64,000 bases of DNA from Brevibacterium picturae (GTDB taxonomy: Bacteria; Actinomycetota; Actinomycetes; Actinomycetales; Brevibacteriaceae): assembly GCF_900105045.1 (NCBI RefSeq), contig NZ_LT629739.1:2480001-2544000 (forward strand), in the 5' to 3' direction. The position numbers were made by a program, and so were the translations under genes. Shown in pieces: positions 44,144 to 51,206 of this stretch (position 1 is the first letter of the stretch; each line of letters opens with the position of its first letter). The notes beneath the pieces are model-generated. The model was not told the DNA's origin. It ran no database searches and worked only from the letters and a program-made list of their open reading frames with translations.

Positions 44144-45379
44144 ATGGCGAAAACATGGCTGTCCATCAATGTCGAGTTGCTCGGAGGCGGTGGAACCGAG
44201 CTGTGGCCCTGGCCCGGGCGAACGTTCGCCGTCGGACCATCACACACGTTCGAGGACCTGGCTGAAGCCATCAACGTGGCCTTCGCCCGGTGGGACCATT
44301 CTCACCTCTCGGTATTCACCCTGAGCGACGGCCGCATGCTGACAGATGGGTTCAACGGCCCGGAACTGGGCAACACAGCATTCGGACCCATCCAGGAGGT
44401 TCTCGACTTCGCGCGAGTGAAAGTGGCGCGGACCGTGAAAGCCGGTGACGAATTCAAATTCACCTTCGATCTCGGCGACGATTGGACCCACCATTGCACC
44501 GTGGACCGGACAAAGGTGGATCCGCTTGAGGTCCTCGGCATCAAACCCGCCAAGCCACTCGCCTATTGGGGATGGGGCTCGATGCCCGACCAGTACGGCA
44601 GACGCTGGGCCGACGACGACGGATCAGCAGCGCCACCGCACGAACCGCCAGAACCGCATCCGATGGTGCGCGGTGATTGGCCGAACACCGTCGAGATCCC
44701 TCTCGTCGACGATGCCGTGGTCAGAGCGGCCACGGCGAGCAAGGACGCCGATCGGCTCCTCTCAGCGATCTCCGGCAGCACCATCGACGAGGCCCTGCAG
44801 CAGCTCGGCGCGGGAGTGTCCATGGCACTCGAACAGCGGCGGGAGCGGGCCGAGCCGATTGCCCTGTCCATGGTCAACCGATTGACGTTCCGTGCGTTCC
44901 CCGGTGACAGCGAACTCGCCGAGGCGCTGCTCGCCATGCTGCGGAGGGAACCGAGTCCCGGCCTGGACCTGGACATCGACGTTGAGATGCTCTCGGCCGT
45001 CCACGAAGGAATGATCGACGAATCGACCGGAGGATATATCGACCTTGAGACCGGTGACGTCGTCGACGCAGCTGCGGTGGAGTATGGGGACTCCGGTGAC
45101 GACATCGACCTCGAGAACGACCCGGACAGGTGGTTGGGCTTCGCCCGATCCGAGACGCGGGAGGCATGGGAGGACATGAGCGCTTTCATCGACAGATTGC
45201 GGGAGCCCGCGCTGCGTGAACGCGGACAGAACGTCATCGAGGGCAAGGGTGCGTTTCGGCGATTCAAGTCGTTCGTCGACGACCACGACCTCCTCGACAG
45301 GTGGCGGTTGTTCTCCGAAGACCGGAAGTTCGGGCGGGCACGCGTACTTCTCGCGCAGAACGACATCAGCGTCATCTGA
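44144..45379 (+). CDS. pRiA4b ORF3-like domain fused to UPF0158-like domain
   Basis: A 411-residue protein of unknown function. Residues 1-180 match the plasmid pRiA4b ORF-3 (IS1096 TnpB-related) family: ELWPWPGRTFAVGPSHTFED, DEFKFTFDLGDDWTHHCTVD and GIKPAKPLAYWGWGSMPDQYG with its acidic followers. The last 115 residues match the UPF0158 pattern: GGYIDLETGDVVDAAA, then a helical region ending GRARVLLAQNDI. ATG 44144 has CATACT six bases upstream and no ribosome-binding site. No transposase catalytic triad or terminal repeats accompany it, so it is a resident gene. The fusion is uncommon. Confidence 0.75.
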   Translation: MAKTWLSINVELLGGGGTELWPWPGRTFAVGPSHTFEDLAEAINVAFARWDHSHLSVFTLSDGRMLTDGFNGPELGNTAFGPIQEVLDFARVKVARTVKAGDEFKFTFDLGDDWTHHCTVDRTKVDPLEVLGIKPAKPLAYWGWGSMPDQYGRRWADDDGSAAPPHEPPEPHPMVRGDWPNTVEIPLVDDAVVRAATASKDADRLLSAISGSTIDEALQQLGAGVSMALEQRRERAEPIALSMVNRLTFRAFPGDSELAEALLAMLRREPSPGLDLDIDVEMLSAVHEGMIDESTGGYIDLETGDVVDAAAVEYGDSGDDIDLENDPDRWLGFARSETREAWEDMSAFIDRLREPALRERGQNVIEGKGAFRRFKSFVDDHDLLDRWRLFSEDRKFGRARVLLAQNDISVI

Positions 45380-45416
45380 GTCATGCTGGTGCCCGCGTGC
45401 GAGGCCTACGGCGCGG

Positions 45417-46451
45417 TCAGCTGCGAGAGAACCGTCCGCCGAGCTCCTTGACGATCGTCTCTGCTGAGCCTGTCCGGGCGCTGCGATAGCCGGTGCCGGC
45501 CCACAGGTGCAGACCCTGCGGATCACCGTTCTTCTTCGCATGGGCGCGAAACGTCTTCGTCAGATGATGGACCGCCGGGTAGGCGTCGACCGCGATCGGA
45601 TCGAACTTGCGCACGAAGTCGTTGACCAGTGCGCGAGCGGGCCGACCTGTGAATGCCCTGGTCAGCTGTGTCTCATTGAAGTCCTCGGACTGCAGTGCGG
45701 CGCGATGAGTGGCTGCAGTCCCTGCCTCATCGGACAGCAGCAGAAGAGTTCCGACGACAACAGCGCTCGCCCCGGCCTGCAACAGCTCGTCCACGGCGTC
45801 CACGCCGTCGACCCCGCCTCCTGCAGCCAGCGGCAGATCCACCTCGGCGAGGACATCGCGAACGAGATCGACGGTGGCACGATCGTCGATCGATCGCGTC
45901 GGATCGGCCGTGCCCGAGTGCCCACCAGCCCGAGGACCCTGCACGATGAGAGCGTCGACTTCGCGCTCGGCGGCGGTGCGAGCCTCGGCGGCGGTCGTCA
46001 CGGTGGCCACGACCTGGGTGCCGACGGAATGGAGACGATCGACCACCTCGGCGGTGGGGATGTTGAACGTCATCGACACCAGGGGCACAGGATTGTCGAT
46101 GAGGAAGTCGACCTTTTCGTCGTAGTGATCGTCGTCCTCGACGGGTTCGGGGTCGACGCCGACCCCGCGATCGGCCGCGACAGGCTCGAGCGCCGAGGCG
46201 AAGGCGTCGAAGGCACCGCGATCGATGGGCACCGGGTTCGGAGCGAAGAGATTGACGCCGAAAGTCTCGATCGTCTCCCGCATGCGTGTGACGAGCGGGG
46301 CGAGTGCCTCGGCGGTGAGGTAACCGCCGGCCACGAAGGGGAATCCGCCGGCTCGGGCGACCGCGGCGGTGAGCTCGGGTGTGGTGGTTCCTCCGGCCAT
46401 CGGTGCGCCGATGATGGGCAGGTCGGTTGTCTCGAAGGCGATCGTCGTCAT
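45417..46451 (-). CDS. Nitronate monooxygenase (2-nitropropane dioxygenase family)
   Basis: A 344-residue FMN enzyme with a TIM-barrel fold. ATG 46451 follows AAGGAG nine bases upstream; longer in-frame starts lack such a site. Visible features: LPIIGAPMAGGTTTPELTAA at the start, VSMTFNIPTAEVVDRLHSVG, VQGPRAGGHSGTADPT with the family AGGH, LPLAAGGGVDGVDAVDELLQ and ASAVVVGTLLLLSDEAGTA, the phosphate-binding part. It oxidises toxic alkyl nitronates such as propionate 3-nitronate. It is monocistronic and divergent from a membrane acyltransferase. Confidence 0.92.
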   Translation of the reverse strand: MTTIAFETTDLPIIGAPMAGGTTTPELTAAVARAGGFPFVAGGYLTAEALAPLVTRMRETIETFGVNLFAPNPVPIDRGAFDAFASALEPVAADRGVGVDPEPVEDDDHYDEKVDFLIDNPVPLVSMTFNIPTAEVVDRLHSVGTQVVATVTTAAEARTAAEREVDALIVQGPRAGGHSGTADPTRSIDDRATVDLVRDVLAEVDLPLAAGGGVDGVDAVDELLQAGASAVVVGTLLLLSDEAGTAATHRAALQSEDFNETQLTRAFTGRPARALVNDFVRKFDPIAVDAYPAVHHLTKTFRAHAKKNGDPQGLHLWAGTGYRSARTGSAETIVKELGGRFSRS

Positions 46452-46647
46452 CGTTTCGTGCTCCTTGCTCGGACTTCCCGGTTCGCTGGATTCCTGATCG
46501 GGTGATGCTCTCGTTGCCATTCTTGCACCCCGTCGAGGGGGTGGCGGTCCGGGGTGGGGCAGGCGCGGTTCACTCGGAAGTAGTGCTTGAGGGCGCTCAG
46601 ATCGAGACTCGGAGGTGATGTGCCGAGGACAACCGCGCTCGTAGCTT

Positions 46648-46673
46648 CGGTTCAGTCGCACACCGCTGAACCG
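46648..46673. promoter_or_regulatory. Inverted repeat upstream of acyltransferase gene
   Basis: CGGTTCAG (46648-46655) and CTGAACCG (46666-46673) are perfect eight-base arms with a ten-base spacer, directly before AAGGAG and ATG 46688. It may be an operator or a leader hairpin that hides the ribosome-binding site. Confidence 0.45.
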
Positions 46674-46687
46674 TTCAAGGAGTCATC

Positions 46688-48286
46688 ATGTCACTTACCT
46701 TCGCTGGGAGTTCCGAAGCACCTGGGGTGCCCGAGGTGCCTTCGGCGCCCGAAGCCTCCGGACGCTCCGCGAACCGGGCCGCCGTCAACCTTCCCCACCG
46801 CGACGGTGCTATCGACCTCATCCGGTTCGGCTGCCTCGTCGTCGTGGTGATTCTGCATTCCCTGATGAGTGGGGCGGTCCTCGGGGCCGACGGGGAAGTG
46901 GTGCCGACCGTGGCGCTCTCCGGAACCGTCGGTTTCACAGTCGCCTCATGGCTCTACCAGATCATGCCGCTGTTCTTCTTCATCGGCGGATATGCCGCCA
47001 TCAACGGCTGGCGGCGCACCCAGGCCACCGGAGGGACCTGGGCCGACTACATTCGCGCTCGTCTGCGACGCCTCGTCATCCCGGTCGCCGTGCTCATCGG
47101 CGTTGCCGGCGTCGGCCTGTCCATCGCCTCGGAAATAGGAGTGCCCACCGGCCTGCTTGCAGAAGCAAGCACGCGAATCGGCCAACCCCTGTGGTTCCTC
47201 GCCGTCGACGTCGGACTGACATCACTGGTGCCGTTGGCGGTGCACTTCCACGAAAGAGCGCCGAGGCGGTCGATCGCAGTGCTCGCCGGTGCCGTCATCG
47301 CCGTGGACGCCGTAGTCGCACTCACGGGGGTGACTGGGCTGGGCTATCTCAACTTCCTGTTCGTCTGGCCCCTGATTCAGCAGTGCGGCTTCTTCTATGC
47401 CGATGCCATTCATCGTCCTGTGCGGGTCGGGTTCGCGTGGACGACGATGGTTCTCGCCCTGGTGGCGCTCGGAGTGCTCGTCGGAGTCGGGGTCTACAGC
47501 CCGAACATGCTCGTCAATCTCAACCCGCCGACAGGTGCATTGGTGCTGCTGGGAGTGGCGCAGATGTGCATCCTGCGCCTGAGCCACGCGCGTCTCAACG
47601 AAATCGTCTCCGGCCGGCGAGCGGGTACGGAGCGTGCACGCGAATACCGTGCCCGCATCTGGCAGCGCGTCATCACCTGGGGCAACACCTACGGCATCCA
47701 GGTCTACCTGTGGCACATGCCCATCGTCATCACCCTCATCGGGATCCTCGGTTTTGGCGCGAATCTGGTGGCCGGGGCATCATTCGGAGACGGCGTGCCA
47801 GCGGCAGGCATCCTGCTGCCCGAGATCGAATCGGCGTGGTGGTGGCTGACGCGACTGTCCTGGCTGCTCACGGTGATGGTGTTGGCCGGAGCGTCGGCCA
47901 TGGCAATGTCGAAGGTTCCGTTCCCCGGCGAGGAAAGACTGGCACGGGCCTGGCAGGCAGTTGGCCGAGTCGCCCGTGAGATCGTCGGTGAGATCGCCGG
48001 GCACCGGGAAAGTCGCCCCGCAGGTGAGACCCGCGTCGGGTCGGGAGTGCAGCAGCTGGGTGAGCACCTGTCGAGCCCGGCCGGCCGTGCCATCATTGCC
48101 GTCACTTCGGCGATGAGCGGCATTGCGATCGCACTTCTCGTCGGCATTGCCCCACTGTTCTGGGCACTCGTCTCTGTTGCGGCACTCATGTCTTCCCTGG
48201 TGCTTGCCGCCGGGTTGAAGGCACGGGTGCCCGAGTCGGCTGCGGTGCCGGAGCCGGCTGCGGTGCCCGAGTCGCTGAGCGCTTGA
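46688..48286 (+). CDS. Acyltransferase-3 family membrane protein
   Basis: A 532-residue membrane protein with 10-12 spans. The acyltransferase-3 pattern is seen in GAIDLIRFGCLVVVVILHSL (Arg and His near the first span), IMPLFFFIGGYAAINGW, YIRARLRRLVIPVA and YGIQVYLWHMPIVITLIGIL. These proteins acylate sugars of polysaccharide, lipid or antibiotic acceptors at the membrane. AAGGAG precedes ATG. The C-terminus has three VPE(S/P)AA repeats. It could modify the exopolysaccharide, but it is 33 kb from that locus. Confidence 0.87.
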   Translation: MSLTFAGSSEAPGVPEVPSAPEASGRSANRAAVNLPHRDGAIDLIRFGCLVVVVILHSLMSGAVLGADGEVVPTVALSGTVGFTVASWLYQIMPLFFFIGGYAAINGWRRTQATGGTWADYIRARLRRLVIPVAVLIGVAGVGLSIASEIGVPTGLLAEASTRIGQPLWFLAVDVGLTSLVPLAVHFHERAPRRSIAVLAGAVIAVDAVVALTGVTGLGYLNFLFVWPLIQQCGFFYADAIHRPVRVGFAWTTMVLALVALGVLVGVGVYSPNMLVNLNPPTGALVLLGVAQMCILRLSHARLNEIVSGRRAGTERAREYRARIWQRVITWGNTYGIQVYLWHMPIVITLIGILGFGANLVAGASFGDGVPAAGILLPEIESAWWWLTRLSWLLTVMVLAGASAMAMSKVPFPGEERLARAWQAVGRVAREIVGEIAGHRESRPAGETRVGSGVQQLGEHLSSPAGRAIIAVTSAMSGIAIALLVGIAPLFWALVSVAALMSSLVLAAGLKARVPESAAVPEPAAVPESLSA

Positions 48287-48327
48287 GGGCGGCCGGCGTC
48301 ATGGGGAGGTGCCGAGGCGAAGCAGAC

Positions 48328-48379
48328 CGATCGAAGTTGCATAGCCCCGTTTTGAAGAGGGGCTATGCAACTTCGATCG
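48328..48379. terminator. Long hairpin (21-bp perfect stem)
   Basis: Arms at 48328-48348 and 48359-48379 pair perfectly around GTTTTGAAGA. It lies in the convergent gap after the acyltransferase gene and before the SRPBCC gene. Confidence 0.8.
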
Positions 48380-48384
48380 ATCCC

Positions 48385-48492
48385 CAACTGGGCCCAACCG
48401 TTTCCCAACGGGCACAACTGCTGGGCCCCAGCAGGTTCGAGCCGCAGTGACTGGGCCCCAGCCGGCACAACTGGGACCCCAGCCGGTCCGAA
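48385..48492. repeat. Degenerate ACTGGGCCC-type repeats
   Basis: ACTGGGCCC or close variants recur at about 48387, 48419, 48450 and 48470, several within short palindromes (CTGGGCCCCAG). They fill the gap between the long hairpin and the SRPBCC gene end. Spacing is uneven, and no function is apparent. Confidence 0.45.
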
Positions 48493-48519
48493 CCGGAGCG
48501 CACGCCGGAGTCGGCTGCG

Positions 48520-49011
48520 TCACTCCACCGACTTCGCCAGCTGTTCGGTGACTGTGCCCCAGCCGTCGAAGAAGCCCAGCTCCTCGTGACGGGCGCGCTG
48601 TTTCGGGCTGCCATGGCGGACGACGGCCTGATAATCGGTGCCATCCTCATGATCGGTGAGGATGATCTCGGTGGTCATGGAGACGGGGTCGGGAAAAGCC
48701 GGGTGCCAGGAACTGTTGACCGCGTTGGTGAACACCAGGCGGCTGTTGTCCTCGACGACGAGGAAAACCGCGTCGACATGTGGTGAGAAAGATTCGCCAT
48801 CCTCGCTCATGTGAGTGACGAAGGCACCACCGGGATGGAGTTCAAGGGCATCGACGCGAAGCGTCAGCGGTGCAGGTATCCACCATTGCGCCAGTTTGTC
48901 GGGCTCCGTCCAGGCTGACCAGATTGTTTCCTTGGGTGCCTGGATCACTCTCTGGATCGTGAGGTCGAGAGCGGAGTCGAAATGTCGGGTACGAGCGAGA
49001 TGTGCGGTCAT
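48520..49011 (-). CDS. SRPBCC (AHSA1-like) domain protein, second copy
   Basis: A 163-residue protein of the AHSA1/START-like fold: LTIQRVIQAPKETIWSAWTE, PDKLAQWWIPAPLTLRVDAL, HPGGAFVTHMSEDGE and a C-terminal helix RARHEELGFFDGWGTVTEQL. The W-T-P-L-WW pattern is more classical than in the copy at 20195. It overlaps the ArsR-type gene upstream by ATGA and forms the second such cassette in the window. It presumably binds a hydrophobic ligand; the role is unknown. Confidence 0.9.
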   Translation of the reverse strand: MTAHLARTRHFDSALDLTIQRVIQAPKETIWSAWTEPDKLAQWWIPAPLTLRVDALELHPGGAFVTHMSEDGESFSPHVDAVFLVVEDNSRLVFTNAVNSSWHPAFPDPVSMTTEIILTDHEDGTDYQAVVRHGSPKQRARHEELGFFDGWGTVTEQLAKSVE

Positions 49012-49454
49012 GATTCTTCCCTACTGTGAATGTTGCCACCGTTGCCACCGTTGCCACCGTTGCCAGCGGCAGCGCCGTGTGCAATCTCGTCGTCTCGGGC
49101 GGTGTCGTCAGCGTCAGTGCTGTCAGCGACAGTGCCATCGGTGACGAACCGTTCGAGGCGATCTGTGCTGGCCTCCCAGATGCGTCTCTGCTCGGCGAGC
49201 CAATCGTGGAGCAGGTCCAGGCGGTCGCGATTGAGTACGCAGGTGCGCACCCGACCGGTCTTCTGGGTCCGGATCAGTCCGCATGATTCCAGGGTGCGCA
49301 CATGCTTCATGAAGGATGGGAGCGAGATCGACAGCGGCTCCGCCAATTCTCCGACGCTCGCCGATCCGCGGCCCAGACGATGGACCACAGCGCGTCGTGT
49401 GGGATCGGCAAGTGCGGTGAGTACCGCATCGAGCTGATCCGAATACTTAGCCAT
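49008..49454 (-). CDS. ArsR-family winged-helix regulator, second SRPBCC cassette
   Basis: A 148-residue regulator started at ATG 49454. The winged helix is LDAVLTALADPTRRAVVHRL, SVGELAEPLSISLPSFMKHV and GLIRTQKTGRVRTC; no metal-binding cysteines are seen in the usual places. After the domain a 45-residue tail is rich in Asp and ends in a GNGGNGGNGGN repeat encoded by four nine-base DNA repeats. The start codon lies in the middle of a perfect palindrome, so DNA binding would block its own promoter. It is coupled to the SRPBCC gene by ATGA. Confidence 0.9.
   Translation of the reverse strand: MAKYSDQLDAVLTALADPTRRAVVHRLGRGSASVGELAEPLSISLPSFMKHVRTLESCGLIRTQKTGRVRTCVLNRDRLDLLHDWLAEQRRIWEASTDRLERFVTDGTVADSTDADDTARDDEIAHGAAAGNGGNGGNGGNIHSREES
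49032..49067. repeat. In-frame 9-bp minisatellite
   Basis: Four tandem GTTGCCACC units (the last with one mismatch) occur in the 3' end of the ArsR-type gene. They encode Gly-Gly-Asn repeats, so changes in copy number would keep the frame. Confidence 0.8.
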
Positions 49455-49467
49455 GAAGCTAAGTATT
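49442..49467. promoter_or_regulatory. Palindrome spanning the start of the second ArsR-type gene
   Basis: AATACTTAGC (49442-49451) and GCTAAGTATT (49458-49467) are perfect ten-base arms with a six-base spacer that contains most of the start codon. AATACT on the minus strand could serve as the -10. This is the probable autoregulatory operator, with the same six-base spacer as the operator of the first ArsR gene. Confidence 0.6.
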
Positions 49468-49687
49468 TCACCAATCGGCACAGAAGAACAGGTGTCTTCG
49501 CGTATATCTGTGTCCGGAGGCATCATCGCCACCGCTCTCACGTGACGAAAAGTGACGCCGGAAGACAGGCGCATGACAGTCGGTGACACCCCAGGTCGTC
49601 GACGATGCCCAGCCGCGCCCGAGACCAACACACTGGTGGTACTTCGGCAGCGAAGTCGAAGTGTCATCAGTCAAGGAAGGACCCGCC

Positions 49688-50986
49688 ATGAGCATCACCC
49701 AGAACGGAATCTCGACCCGCTCGGTGCATTCGGGCGCCACCCCCGAATCGCACACCGGTTCCGTCGTCGCCCCGATCTTCCAGACTTCGACCTTCATGAT
49801 GGACACTCCCGGCCAGACCCGCGCCGGCTTCGACTACGCGCGCACCGGCACACCGAACCGCAGTGATCTCGAACAGGTGCTGTGCGAATTGGAGAACGCG
49901 AGCTTTGCCGCGGCGGTGAACTCTGGCACCTCGGCGGAGGTCGCTGTCTTCTCCGCACTTCTGCGTCCCGGCGATGAGGTCATCATTCCCCGCGACATCT
50001 ACGGCGGCACCTACCGACTGCTCGTCAACGAATACGTGCGCTGGGGTGTGGGCGTCCGCACCGTCGACCTCACCGACGCCGAGGCGCTGGCGGCCGCGAT
50101 CTCGGAGAAGACCGCGATCGTGTGGGTCGAGACCCCGAGCAACCCCGGGCTCGACATCGTCGACATTGCGGAGACGGCCAAGCTGGCCCATGCCAACAAC
50201 GCGATCCTCGCCGTGGACTCCACCTTCGCCACGCCCATCCTCCAGCGGCCGATCGAGCTCGGCGCGGACGTCGTCATCCATTCGACGACGAAGTTCATCA
50301 ACGGCCATTCCGATGTCATCGGCGGTGCGGTCCTCGCCGGTGGCGGCACTACCTGTCCCCGTGCCGCCGAGGTTGTCGAGCGTCTCGAGTCCCACCTCGC
50401 ATCCGTGGGGCTGGGCATTGCCCCATTCGACGCGTGGCTGACCCGCCGTGGCATCAAGACCCTGCCGGTGCGGATGGCCAAGCACTGTGAGAACGCGCAG
50501 GCCGTGGCCGAATGGCTGGAAGGCCGCCCCGAGATCGCCGAGGTGTACTACCCGGGACTGCCCTCCCACCCTGGTCATGAGGTTGCGAAGAAGCAGATGA
50601 GCGGGTTCGGGGGAGTCGTGTCGTTTCGCACCGACACCGAGGCGCGCGCCCTGTCGCTGGTTCAGAGCACGGAGCTCATCGCACTGGCTGAATCGCTTGG
50701 CGGGGTCGAGTCCCTCATCGACCATCCGGCGACCATGACCCATCTGGCAGTCGCAGACTGCGAGTCCAGCGTCTCACCGACATTCATTCGCTTGTCCCTG
50801 GGTATCGAGGACATCGCCGACATCCTCGCCGACCTCGATTCCGCGCTCGCCGCGACGGTGCAGACTCCGGACCGCGTGAGTTCGGATGTGGAGACATCGG
50901 GCGCGGAGACTACGGTCGCGGGCGTGCAGACTCCAGTTGCGGACCCCTCACCGGCAGCTCCTAAGCACCCTGTTGCAAAGGTGTGA
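49688..50986 (+). CDS. metB: Cys/Met metabolism PLP enzyme (cystathionine gamma-synthase-like)
   Basis: A 432-residue PLP enzyme of the trans-sulfuration family. ATG 49688 follows AAGGAAGG; the longer frame upstream is not conserved in type. Motifs: GFDYARTGTPNRSDLEQVLC (Tyr and Arg of the active site), MVNSGT-like AAVNSGTSAEVAVF, NPGLDIVDIAE, AVDSTFATPILQRPIELGAD and the Schiff-base lysine in VIHSTTKFINGHSDVIGG. C-terminal SLGGVESLIDHPATMTH is typical. A non-conserved tail of about 40 residues follows. Cystathionine gamma-synthase and gamma-lyase activities cannot be told apart from sequence alone. Confidence 0.88.
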   Translation: MSITQNGISTRSVHSGATPESHTGSVVAPIFQTSTFMMDTPGQTRAGFDYARTGTPNRSDLEQVLCELENASFAAAVNSGTSAEVAVFSALLRPGDEVIIPRDIYGGTYRLLVNEYVRWGVGVRTVDLTDAEALAAAISEKTAIVWVETPSNPGLDIVDIAETAKLAHANNAILAVDSTFATPILQRPIELGADVVIHSTTKFINGHSDVIGGAVLAGGGTTCPRAAEVVERLESHLASVGLGIAPFDAWLTRRGIKTLPVRMAKHCENAQAVAEWLEGRPEIAEVYYPGLPSHPGHEVAKKQMSGFGGVVSFRTDTEARALSLVQSTELIALAESLGGVESLIDHPATMTHLAVADCESSVSPTFIRLSLGIEDIADILADLDSALAATVQTPDRVSSDVETSGAETTVAGVQTPVADPSPAAPKHPVAKV

Positions 50987-51193
50987 ATAGTGACCGACGG
51001 TGCCGAGCGCCGTGCTAACGGTGACGTGTGGAAGCGCGGGTAGGACTCGTTGCTGACGGTGTGTGGTGCGAAGGTCGGCATAGCGCGTAACGGTGCGGCA
51101 GTGGTGTAAAACGTGCGCTCGGTCACCGGTGATGGGGGAAAACCCGATGCAGGGTCGGCGGTCAACGTGCTGTTGGCGGCTCGTTGACTCCCG

Positions 51194-51199
51194 TAGCGT
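51194..51199 (+). promoter_or_regulatory. Leaderless -10 box TAGCGT (kinase-regulator-DUF4097 operon)
   Basis: TAGCGT is seven bases before ATG 51207, and no ribosome-binding site is present. It is the third use of this exact hexamer in front of a two-component gene in the window. Confidence 0.5.
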
Positions 51200-51206
51200 A
51201 TTTGCT

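Noticed and set aside
44144..44680. Possible mobile element because pRiA4b ORF3 is related to transposon proteins
   Set aside because: No terminal inverted repeats, target duplication or catalytic triad were found; the neighbouring genes look undisturbed.
48385..48492. CRISPR-like array
   Set aside because: Repeats are short, unequal and unevenly spaced, spacers are not unique sequences, and no cas genes are present.
49455..49687. SAM or other riboswitch before the metB-like gene
   Set aside because: The leader is short and overlaps the divergent ArsR promoter; no conserved riboswitch core could be recognised by eye.
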